Shown here: piece after piece, positions 1-9,615 of the stretch | Numbering within the stretch: the first letter of the stretch is position 1 | Layout of the letters: the number at the start of each line of letters is the position of its first letter | Source of the DNA: Siphonodentalium dalli | Lineage: Eukaryota > Mollusca > Scaphopoda > Gadilida > Siphonodentaliidae | NCBI GenBank assembly: GCA_032622095.1 | Contig: CP136065.1 | Location: 206,748,151 to 206,812,150 of the forward strand | Direction: 5' to 3' | Length of the DNA stretch: 64,000 nucleotides | Program-made: the position numbers and the translations under genes | Notes under the pieces: generated by a model | Database searches by the model: none | The model's input: the letters and a program-made list of their open reading frames with translations, nothing else | What the model was told of the DNA's origin: nothing

Positions 1-1860
1 GTTTCCTTCCTGGGCATTCAACAATATTCCAACTGTTAGAACTTAACCATTCCCTTAGCCAGGCCCTCGAGAATAAACTGCATATATGTGCTGTATTTTG
101 TGATATATCTAAGGCATTCGAGAGGGTCTGGCACGAGGGACTGGTGTATAAACTTGAACGATGTGAAATTTCCGGACCACTTCTTGCCTTCATTAATGAT
201 TATCTCTCAGATCGAAAACAAAGGGTGATGGTAAATAACACGTCTTCAGAATATAAAAAGATACTCGCTGGTGTCCCCCAGGGATAAATTCTTAGCCCTT
301 TCTTATTCTTGGTATATATAAATGATCTCGCTGAAAATATTAAATCTTTCACTAGAATGTATGCGGATGATACTTGCCTCACTGCTAGCAATGGAAGTCT
401 TCAGGACCTTGAGGACGGTGTAAATACTGATCGTAAAGCCATAAATGAATGGTCAAAACAATGGCTAGTAAAATTATATAGTAGTAAAACTAAGTCCATG
501 ACATTCTCTTATACCGGTGCCCAGCCTGACATACATCTTTTTCTCAGTGGTGAACCTATAACCCAAGTAGAATCACACAAACACCTTGGCTTGAACATAC
601 AGAATGACCTAAACTGGGACAAACATATCAATGAGTTATCAAAGAAAATATATGGCCGCCTTGCATATTTAAGACAATTGAAATTTTCTTTAAATAGGAA
701 AACCTTAGACACAATTTATCGAGCGTACATATTGCCCCTGATGGATTACGCTGACGTTGTCTGGGACTCCGCCCCAGCAAATGTAATTTCAAAATTAGAT
801 CGCATTCAAGCGGACGCGGGTCGAATTGTTACAGGTCTCACGCGATCCGTTCCTGTGAAAAACTTGCTAGTAGAATTGGGGTGGCAAACGTTAATAAACA
901 GAAGGAAATCTCACAGAATGAATATCATGTACAGAATAACTAATAACAAGACCCCTAAATATCTCAACAATCTCTTACCCATCCGCCCAGAATCAGCTGC
1001 TAGATATGATTTTAGAGATAAAACAATTTTTCCTCCATACTCATTCAAAAGAACTGTGCATTTTGAACACACATTTTTCCCAAATACAACTAGGGAATGG
1101 AATACCCTGTCAAATAAAATAAAAGAATCATCTTCCATTAGTATTTTAAAAACAAAATACCTAACGACTGATCCAGTTCTTGCGCCACCAGACTATTTTA
1201 ATTTCGGAAATCGCGCGATAAACATCATTCATTGCAAACTTCGAAATTACTGTAGCGATTTAAACGCTGACAAATTTTCTAACTTCATATCGGACAACCC
1301 AAGCTGTCGTTGTGGTCACCCGGCCGAAGAAGCAAATCATTATTTTTTTGTTTGTCCATTTTACACAGATCAACGATGTTTGTTGTTTAACCAACTCGCT
1401 ACCATCGGTGTACAAACCATTAGTCTCGAGAAACTCCTCCTTGGAGATACTAACCTGAATAGTACACAAAACCGGAACATATTTAGGGCTGTTCAATTAT
1501 ACATAACCTCGACATCGCGGTTCTAATTTTACTAAACACCTTGATGTGCAAACCTACGCTGCGAATGTAACATGTTGTATTATCACTACATATATAGAAG
1601 GCGAAGACTCGTCTGAGCCACCGACCCACAGGACGAACAACCCCCACATAAAGAGAAATATCCAGCGTTATTGTCACACTCGCGATTATATCATTATATT
1701 GTTATAAGTGAAAAGATGTTGTACATATGAATTATAATGTTTGTGTGTGATTATATTTTATGTTCATTTTGTGTAATACAATTATGTGGGGAGAGAGACC
1801 ATTTGTAAGTTGTAAAACTTGTGTCTCAATCCCGTTGCGATATTATTATGCAATAAAATA
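1..1860 (+). mobile_element. Non-LTR retrotransposon (LINE), 3' part: reverse transcriptase C-terminal half plus 3' UTR
   Basis: An RT reading frame is open from base 3 to 1526 except for one in-frame TAA at 285-287. It enters the window inside the RT domain. Visible RT blocks are FCDISKAFERVWHEGL (the D-containing block A), GVPQG followed by the stop, then ILSPFLFLVYINDL, and the catalytic YADDT at about 358-372. Next come the thumb and connection region (HLGLNIQNDLNWDKHI, YILPLMDYADVVWDSA) and a C-terminal Cys/His cluster, CRCGHPAEEANHYFFVCP, of the kind found at the end of many jockey/CR1-type LINE proteins. About 330 bp of non-coding sequence with AATAAAA near 1853 follows and probably represents the 3' UTR. 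The 5' portion, including any endonuclease, is left of the window. The catalytic residues look intact, so the copy is fairly young, but the stop makes it a pseudogene. The exact clade is not determined. Confidence 0.9.
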
Positions 1861-1863
1861 TGT

Positions 1864-2630
1864 TTACACTAAATGTGTAAACCCGGTTAATACACACATA
1901 AATGTGTAGTTTTACATTTAAACACATGGACCAAGGGCCATTCTATACATATTGTGTATATTCTGTTACACACAATTGTGTAAGAAAGTGGATCACGCCC
2001 ATTGTGGTGGCTTCAGTTTCATATGGTCTGCGGCATGACGCCCATATTGTTTGATAATCGTTTTCGTAATACAATCTGCAGCGATCGTAGACACGGAGTG
2101 TCAGTTCAGAATTTCGACTTGTGGGTATAGTATTAATGATATATAAGGATTTATTTGTTGACACCTTTTATGGCGATTACTGCCCTTTGCCTCTTTTGTA
2201 TGATTGTTTTAATACTAATATTAAGCACCCACGCCACGACCCTGGTTTGTTCATTTACAACAAAAACTCACACATTACAGAGCAAATATTACGTACCATT
2301 GTACGCCATGAAAGTTTTAACCAATAAATCTCCATATATCATCAATACTATATACCTACAGGTCGGAATACTGAACTTACTTTCTCGTCTATTCTTACAC
2401 AAAATGTGTAAGGAATATATTTTGATTATATGCACACCTTTGTTTATGAATGTGTAGAAATTGACCCATTTATTGTGCAAAAATTGTTACACAATTTGTG
2501 TACGTATATGAAACTACACATAGACTACACAAATATGTTTAAGATCAAACATGAACAATGATTGTGTAGCAGGGCTGCACATTTTGTGTAGAAAACCTAC
2601 ACATTAGTCTTAAGAGTGTACGCGTGTGAC
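1864..2630. repeat. Palindrome-rich foldback region (imperfect inverted repeat)
   Basis: The segment holds several short near-palindromes built on TTACACA/TGTGTAA: at 1864-1880, about 1965-1983, 2395-2411, 2485-2502, and a looser one at 2570-2600. It is also an imperfect inverted repeat. The stretch around 2100-2175 (GTATAGTATTAATGATATAT and neighbours) matches the reverse complement of about 2305-2385. This is typical of a MITE or foldback element. I see no coding sequence. No target-site duplication was recognised, and the element boundaries are approximate. Confidence 0.55.
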
Positions 2631-3049
2631 ATGCATGAAGTTAATTATAAGCAAAATTATATGCTGTAATAGACAAAAAACTCGAGTTGAATTGGAATAG
2701 TCATTAGTCATTTAGTACACGTGCAGCTGATTGATAAACAAATGCGTCCTATTTGTGTTAGAACTTTGTAAAAAGAGACATATATCTTTTAGGTGTCGTA
2801 ATTTCAACAAATTGGCCAGATCGCGACATTGGCAGTTTTATCGATGAGGGAAAGAGCGCGTAAAGGGTTGAATTTGCTGCAAAATCGCTTGTCTGCACGT
2901 ACAATCACAGACCCACAACAGGCTACATGTAATGTGGCAATTCAGGTTCAAGTCAATACTTCCTATGCGTGCATCACAGACATTCCCCAATCGATATACA
3001 TAACACTAATGCACATGTAAACTGGATTGGATAACTCTCTATAACTTAC

Positions 3050-3248
3050 TTGAATCTGTCAAATCGTTCGACTTCTGTTTGTCCATCCCCGCATGGTGAA
3101 TGTAGGCGTAGATTACATCAGACAGATTGTTCTCGTCGTAACTCTCCACGTGTTCGTCAACAAACCCTCTGATAATTGCTACCATGTTTCGAATGTTCTC
3201 CTGAAGTTGTCCAGCACGGAAAGGGTCTCCCGGTATCTTTTTCGCAGC
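3050..3248 (-). CDS. Cytochrome P450 (CYP2-like) copy B, exon 3
   Basis: A 199-nt exon is bounded by an acceptor TTTTGTAG (minus strand, ending at 3249) and a donor GTAAGT (from 3049). It begins in phase 0, directly continuing exon 2, and ends in phase 1. The translation starts AAKKIPGDPFRAGQ, the IPGDPF turn seen between helices F and G in CYP2-clan enzymes. It continues through GFVDEHVESYDENNLSDVIY, which resembles the acidic D(F)IDAY region of the family. It is clearly homologous to 59802-60000. Exons encoding the I-helix and heme loop of this copy are not in the window and must lie left of base 1. No internal stop is seen. Confidence 0.85.
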
Positions 3249-3890
3249 CTACAAAATATACAAATATATCGTAATGTTCAAAGATTGTACCACGGATCAT
3301 AGGCGTAGAATGCAGTGGGCAGGTTCCGACAGTAATGCGTCTCATGTGATGGGCAGTTTAGCGGAATTCACCTATGTCCCAGACACATATCTGTATGTTA
3401 AATTAAACTACTCTTAATCTTGAAGTCTCGAGTTGCACCAACGATCTTCATTTTGCATGCGTATCAAACTCGGCAGACAAATGCATCCTATATTTCATAT
3501 GGCCCCATATGGGCCCAGGCGGAATAGGTGCACCCACTGCATGGGTAAGAATCTCATAACGTGTCACCCTGTTTGCCGTGGGATTCATTCGATGAGGTGA
3601 GGTGTAGGAGTCATGGTGGCATTGGGGCAGCGGTATCACGTGAGAAATCGACCTACGTGCACGGCTTTGCTCATGGTCCACTTCGGTCCTACATCGCTTG
3701 CAAGATATGTGATTAAGTTGATCTGGCTTAATCAATCAGGTAGTCACGCCTGTCCACGATGCTTCATGTTAAATGTTTGTTATATTGTGTTCTGCTGTAT
3801 GAATTTTCCGCTGCTTATTCATATATGATGTTTTTGTCGTCTCAAATATTGCGTTGAACCTAATGCCGTTCATGCATGTCTATCATCGTG

Positions 3891-3904
3891 GGGGGGGGGG
3901 GGGG
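3891..3904. repeat. Homopolymer G tract
   Basis: An uninterrupted run of 14 G lies in intron 2 of P450 copy B. The corresponding position of copy A (around 60670) reads GGGGAGTGGG, so the tract expanded after duplication or is error-prone in the assembly. Confidence 0.8.
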
Positions 3905-4225
3905 CTACAAGGAAGCTGCATAGGCTAAACGGGTCACCGCTTCAGCTATGTGTCAGGAGTTAGCCCGACCATTATTCGGAGGGTAGTCCGAGGCGACTGT
4001 TGTGCTAGTTGTCGATTATCTGCTTTCTATATGGAAACTCAAACTAAACGCATATATATAATTGTATGTGTGTATGTATGCATAATTGTTGTTATATTTT
4101 GGGTGTGATAATTGTTTTTCAGTATTTACTGTTTGCATGTGTATTTTCAAATATTTGGACTGGAGCGTTCTCATTTGTACATATTGTATTATATGTTTTC
4201 TCATGTACCAAATTACCAATTGGCT

Positions 4226-4777
4226 CAGGGGGGGGGGGGGGGGGTGGACGGAAAAAAATTTCAGGCACGTATGGCATTTTTTCCCTTTCGATCATTTTTT
4301 GTACCCACCCACCCCCACCGCCAAATTTTTTTCCGTTTTCGGCAGTTTTTTCCGACCATTTTTTGACACCCACCCCCCCTTTTAACACTAAAACAGAGAT
4401 TTGCGGGGGGAAATTCACTGTAAACAGCTGTATATGAATTTCTGTGCATACTATTTATCATGGATGTTAACATGGACATGTAAATAGGAATGAGTCATTT
4501 TGAGGTCATTCGGCCAAAAAAACATGGCTGCCAGTGGCCATCTTGGATTTCAAATTTTGCAACAAAATACAACACGATAACTGCCTGCAGTCAGTTTACA
4601 GTTAGAATTACATTATTTCTCTCATTCAAAGTGGGTTTGAAGCCCAACTCATTGCCAAAACACTAAAAAACAAGCAGGAATTTTTTTTTTTAGTTGCGGA
4701 AAAAATTGCTTGTTGGTGGCTTTGACCACCCACCCACCCCGGCATACGTGCCGGAATTTTTTTTTCCACCCCCCCTG
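4226..4777. mobile_element. Non-autonomous DNA transposon with G-rich terminal inverted repeats
   Basis: The left end reads CAGGGGGG..TGGACGGAAAAAAATT then GGCACGTATGGC. The right end is the reverse complement of CAGGGGGGGTGGAAAAAAAA followed by CCGGCACGTATGCC. The element is directly flanked by ATTGGCT at 4219-4225 and 4778-4784, a 7-bp direct repeat that could be a target-site duplication. The position is empty in the paralogous intron near 60790, supporting insertion after the P450 duplication. There is no coding capacity. The superfamily is uncertain; hAT or P-type ends are possible. Confidence 0.65.
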
Positions 4778-5426
4778 ATTGGCTGGGAATAAAGCATTAC
4801 TACAACGCATTTAACGTAGGAATGATATGCCAATTTCCAATAGCGATGATATTTATCCTTAGTTAAGTACTTGATTCTTAGTTGTTATCCCAATGTAAAG
4901 ACACCTTTAGGGTTTGTTATTGACAAGACACTGAAAAGCAAAGCTGTTCAATTGAAATAGAACCCGCGATATAACTGAGCTGGCTCCACATCCACACAGT
5001 GTCACAAATGACGTATTATATCAAAACAATTGACGGTAAGAAATTACTATTAAGCACCTATGTCTTTACCTTCAAATGGTCTAAACGCCGACAGGAATTA
5101 AGGTCGGATACATGAGACAACACTGACTACATATTTCGACGTGAAGCCTTGTTAAATTGAATATTGTTATTTGCTTTATTATTTATTCCACTTGTAATTG
5201 TATGCTAATTGTATATGTTTTAGTTTATTTGATCACACTAGTCAGTTATTGGATATATATTCCTGACTCCAAGTAAATGGAAACATTGGGTGCTTTTATT
5301 TCTATATAGCTCATTGTTTAGTCTCATCCACTGTCTGCCTTGTGTAAGCAGTTGATTCGCTGCAATATATTTCGGCCTGTTTCTGTTCGAAATCGTGATA
5401 TGACCAAGCGGTTGAAACGGCCTTAA

Positions 5427-5755
5427 CCCTTTGGCGAGCAGAACGACATATATTTCGCCATACGGTTCGCGAGTGGAACGACATATATGTTGTTTTAGGA
5501 AGTGTCATTTTTATGTAGACATAACTTCAATTTATCATCTGATTTATAAATGAATTGTATAGGAGATATTTTGATTGATATAATGTCCCAATGTATAAGT
5601 GCAATAGATTATGATAGCACACGTAAACAGAAAATACTCATAAATGAAAACGAATTATTGGACCCTTTTGACCCGGAATTGTTAATATTTATTGATATGA
5701 CGTTAATTTCACACATGACGTCATAGATATGACGTTATAAATACTCCTCAAAGGG
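5427..5755. mobile_element. piggyBac-type MITE
   Basis: The 329-bp element has ends CCCTTTGGCGAG and CTCCTCAAAGGG and is flanked on both sides by TTAA (5423-5426 and 5756-5759). A TTAA target duplication next to CCC/GGG termini is the piggyBac signature. It lies in intron 2 of P450 copy B and is not present in the copy A intron. No transposase coding sequence is seen. It carries a palindromic TGACGTCA at about 5717. Confidence 0.7.
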
Positions 5756-6407
5756 TTAAGCCTCAGTCAATAAATTAATCAATCAAATTTATATGGACTA
5801 TACATAAAATGAAACGTCTTTTCTGGGTTACGATATTCCTCACACAAGAGAGAACAGCAGAATCTGTAATCGGCTAACCCCTTTGCAGAACATTATTGGA
5901 ATCACAGAACTAAATGATTTCCAATAGACGACATTTTTAACTTTTCAGCCAAATTCACTGAATTGAAGCCTGCATGCCACTCTTGTGATGTTTACCCAGC
6001 TAGATTGACACCATTTGATCACGAAAATGCAAGAAAAACATAGGTCGCGGTTTCCATTTAAAAAATATATCCCCATTGATAGCACGACAGGGCTATCCCA
6101 CGGCCAATCTTTTTACCTGGAAAAACCCAGAAATACAGCAGCTAGTTAAATAAATTTCCCACTAATTTTCGTCTTTGGTCATAACTATGTTTCATGCGAA
6201 ACGATATTTATCATTGACATCGTATCTCATATAATCTAGCCTGGTATCTTATCTAGTCATATGTATATCAATGATTTAGGATGATCTCTTGAAAGGACCG
6301 AACAAACCATTTAATTATATGGATCTAAATCAGTCTCCGTACTTGAGTATAACACTTTGTGTTTATATGCCGCTTTAAATTAAGATATATTTCTACACAT
6401 TTATTAC

Positions 6408-6721
6408 CTCTGGAAGCATTAATGCAAACTGGTTTTCAAAAACCATAACAGTGCTCCGTTGCAGGGCATTGAATTGTTCGTCATGAAGTCCGAATCGTTT
6501 ACCCAATGCAAGTGAAGAGGTTACGTTGGCGATCGCAGTTTGCATCTTCCCCGTAAGGTCGAATGGTTCGGTCCCAGCGGCGTCAATATATTCTATCAGC
6601 GCTACAATCTCTTCGTGGATTCTCATCTCCATGAGGTTTTTCCCCATTCCAAAATCTCTGAGAGTCCTTAGGACGAATCTACGATAATATGACCAATCCT
6701 TCCCGTCAGACGTGAACACAC
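6408..6721 (-). CDS. Cytochrome P450 (CYP2-like) copy B, exon 2
   Basis: A 314-nt exon has acceptor TTATAACAG (minus strand) before 6721 and donor GTAATA after 6408. It starts with two bases completing the Gly codon begun in exon 1 and then reads VFTSDGKDWSYYRRFVLRTL, the helix C WxxxRRF region that contacts a heme propionate, followed by RDFGMGKNLMEMRIHEE. The first exon ending at 22130 supplies the matching phase-1 G, giving an uninterrupted frame. The paralogous exon is 63175-63488, with near-identical length and splice sites. The enzyme would be an ER-anchored heme monooxygenase; its substrate cannot be inferred. Confidence 0.9.
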
Positions 6722-6821
6722 CTGTTATAAATATATTCTAAACGTAAGGACACTGCTATCATCAGTGTGTGTTATTGTCACAACAAATCCACACATGATT
6801 ACTATTGTGAGTTGAGTACAC

Positions 6822-7700
6822 TGAGGCGAAGAACGTCACAACCTAATAAAAGTCCCCCAAACCAAAATGGCGCCCACAATGGCGGACAAATTTTGAAAAT
6901 CATCGAAAATCCTGCATATTCGCATCATTGGGCGTTATAATTGTCATGACAACTCCACCCATGCTTACAGTTGAGTTGGAAATACTGAGGTGAAGTAATT
7001 ACCTTAAATCACTTCCGATAAATGATTTCCAAAATCTAAGATGGTGTCCAAAATGGCGACTGAAATTTTAAAACACGGCAACATTCCTTTACTTTATTAC
7101 GATGGTCGTTATTGTTTCGCGAATTCTACCCACAATTACATGTGAATATGAAAATTGATACGAAGTTTTCATTTGAGTTGGGCAATTGATACTCACTCAC
7201 AGCCAAGATGGCGACAAAATTGGTGGCCAGAAATTTAAAAGAAATCAATATTTTCACATACTAATTTCAACTCTTGGTCATAATATCGATATGTATGGAC
7301 GACACCGTACGTTTATTTGGATGTGGTATAAGGACATTACTTCGAAACATGCGTGGAGTTGTAATGACAATAACACTGAGTGATGCTAAAATCAGTGATT
7401 TTTCAATTTGTGGTGGCCATTTTGAATTTGGGGAGATATTCTTCAATTCACATATAAAAGGAATCCTAGCCCGGGTATCTCCTACACATATATATGGATG
7501 GTTGGAGTTATGATTACAATAAAACCCACTGATTCGAAACAGTTTCGACACTGGCGTTATTAGCGTCGATTCGGCTTTGATCGGATTATACCGACATTTG
7601 ACAAAAAAGTGATAAATGTACGATAAATGTATACAATCACGCCAAGATGTCCATGTTTTCCCCACACAGAGACAACCGATAGGTGGTGAAATGTAAAAAA
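6822..7700. mobile_element. AAGATGGCG-rich MITE-like repeat, intronic copy in P450 B
   Basis: The segment contains repeated blocks of CCAAAATGGCGCCCACAATG type and matches the right-edge copy 63525-64000 in the same relation to exon 2. Parts of it (about 7300-7690) also match, diverged, the arms of the large foldback element at 41208-43573, including a tail resembling GATTCGGCTTTGA and CACAGAGACAA. Short ORFs here are accidental. Boundaries are approximate. Confidence 0.6.
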
Positions 7701-9180
7701 ATAGCAAATTAAAACTTAATTACAAATTGTAACTTCGGTTCCATATTTTACATATGGAAATTTACAGGAAATATGTGTCTTGAATTGTTAATGTAAACAA
7801 ACAATGTTATTGACAAATGAGTCCAATGTACTTTACTGTCCCATATTGCTCCCAATAACAAACATATACATTATTGTACCATTAGCTTTTATTTCACTCA
7901 TAATGCACATATATGTATAACAGGAGGTCGTTCAAAGTAACAATCTTGAATCGGGGAATGGCGTTGGTTGTACTTGTGTGCATTCCACAAATCATTAGTT
8001 TTAAATATTTCGTTGAATGGTGTTTATATTGGTGTTGCCTGGTGAACATCAGTTTAGGAAATTTGGAATTATTTGACATCAAATCTGACCGTGGTATATA
8101 ATCTATCAATGAACAAAACTGTTACAAAATGTGGTGCAACGACATCGGATTAGGTCAATGGCGGACCAGACAATTCTTCATTCGATACCAACGTAAATCG
8201 TTGTATGATTTATATCCCAAATAAATGACCACTCTTTATAATCTTTCTCTCGATGTCATGTCGCATTCTTTTTTTCCTATATATTGTTTACTAACTTATT
8301 AATATAATATTGTTCACACTGAACCCTGTTTGCAATTTGGACGTCTAAACAGTTGTCGAGGCCACTTACTTCGACAAGACTTGCAGCAGGGTACGTCATC
8401 GGAATCTACCATTGGGTATACCCATAGAATTTTCAACGCGAACAATTTGACCAAAAGCCAAAGTACATAAAATTATAATTTTTGCAGAATAAGATTTAAC
8501 CAAAAACCTAATTACATCAAAAACGAAATTCTTCAAGAATTATTTATATTATATTCCTATAGTGAAGCTATAATTACGAAGTAACTGTTCCATATGAACT
8601 CATCAAACGGCCTCAGTGGAGCCTCTTGACTCTGTCAATAATTCCTGTTAAAAAACGCTCCACGCACACCAGCAGGGGGAAAAACACCGTTCAATTCGGG
8701 GCATAAACACTACCAAGGAAAAGCCTGTGTAATGGTTATACCCAATGTAAACAGAGTTAAAAATAGATATGACTGGTTGTCTATTATTACTTTGTAATAT
8801 ATAGTGTAATACATATTTTTAGACATGAATAGATTTAACCAGTCACGTGTGTACACAAGCTGACGAACTGCCCTAGTTCTGACAAGGTGACCCATTAATG
8901 ACAAGATGCCCTAGTTCTGACATGATGACCCACTCTTGACGATCTTACATAGTGTTTCACAAAACATACTTGCAGAGCAAATGGTTTAGCCAATGGCAAA
9001 GACATTGGGTCTTAGGTCCTTTGTTGTGGCTTTATTGTAACTTCATGCTTCAGTCGCGCTGTATTGAAAGGGTACAACACTCGTTAAAAGTAATTATGCA
9101 TATCGGTCGGTCGGTGCATATCCACTATATGAAACATATAAAAAAGGTTAACACTCTCCATGCCATTGTTTATATTTTAT
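7700..9180. other. Intronic sequence without recognised genes
   Basis: AT-rich DNA inside intron 1 of P450 copy B. I see only short chance ORFs and a small two-copy direct repeat at about 8868-8940 (CCCTAGTTCTGACA units). Nothing else is supported. Confidence 0.6.
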
Positions 9181-9286
9181 GAAATATATATATATTATAT
9201 GAAATATATATTAATATACAATCGGTACAAATGCTTTTAGATGCAAATATAATATGAAGGGCAGAAACACATGTCAGTAGCTTACC

Positions 9287-9595
9287 TTGAGCTATACAGA
9301 GCTATGTGGGCGGGGCTGTATTGGGGAGTACTGTAAAGTACATCTGGCCAGACTGCGGAAGAGATCAGGTACAAAACTTTGCCGTGTTTGTGGCAAAGGG
9401 ATAACGAACCAAATATCACTCTGCTTGAGGTGTGGAGACATAAAAGAGAAGAATAAATTATGGCACCGAGAGAAAAAGGCTGCTCGGCTGGAGCAAAGGG
9501 AAAAAAGGGCTGCTCGGCTGGAGCAAAGGGCTGTGGATAAGAATTCGCTCGGCTGGTGGCTATTGACGTTTTCTATTAGATACATATGGTTATAA
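9287..9595 (+). pseudogene. Polinton-associated zinc-ribbon-like small protein
   Basis: The frame contains CGRGCIGEYCKVHLARLRK followed by CRVCGKG and, later, CLRCG. These four Cys pairs/clusters with one His suggest one or two zinc-binding knuckles. A Lys/Arg/Glu-rich tail follows (about 9465-9540) with a tandem duplication of KAARLEQRE. It lies directly upstream of, and on the same strand as, the SAP/polymerase frame. The N-terminal boundary is unclear, since no good initiation codon sits next to the Cys cluster. It could be a nucleic-acid-binding or regulatory protein; function is not shown by sequence. Confidence 0.5.
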
Positions 9596-9615
9596 TGGGT
9601 ATACTTATTCAGGAT

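Larger units (their letters stand above)
2640..7290. repeat. Segmental duplication, copy B (introns and exons 2-3 of the left P450 gene)
   Basis: Long stretches align in the same orientation with the right side of the window: 2640-3880 with 59380-60660, 3900-4045 plus 4795-5120 with 60690-61120, 5895-6060 with 62650-62810, and 6130-7290 with 62890-64000. The alignable DNA is mostly intron, so this is a genomic duplication of the P450 locus rather than conserved exons alone. Copy B carries private insertions (4226-4777 and 5427-5755). Confidence 0.85.

Noticed and set aside
4066-4437. Overlapping ORFs on both strands around the G-run element
   Set aside because: Composition is Gly/Pro/Phe from homopolymer tracts; all frames open by low complexity.
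7267-7707. 146-codon minus-strand ORF in the MITE-like repeat
   Set aside because: It lies inside non-coding repeat sequence related to the foldback element, and the equivalent frames in other copies are not preserved.
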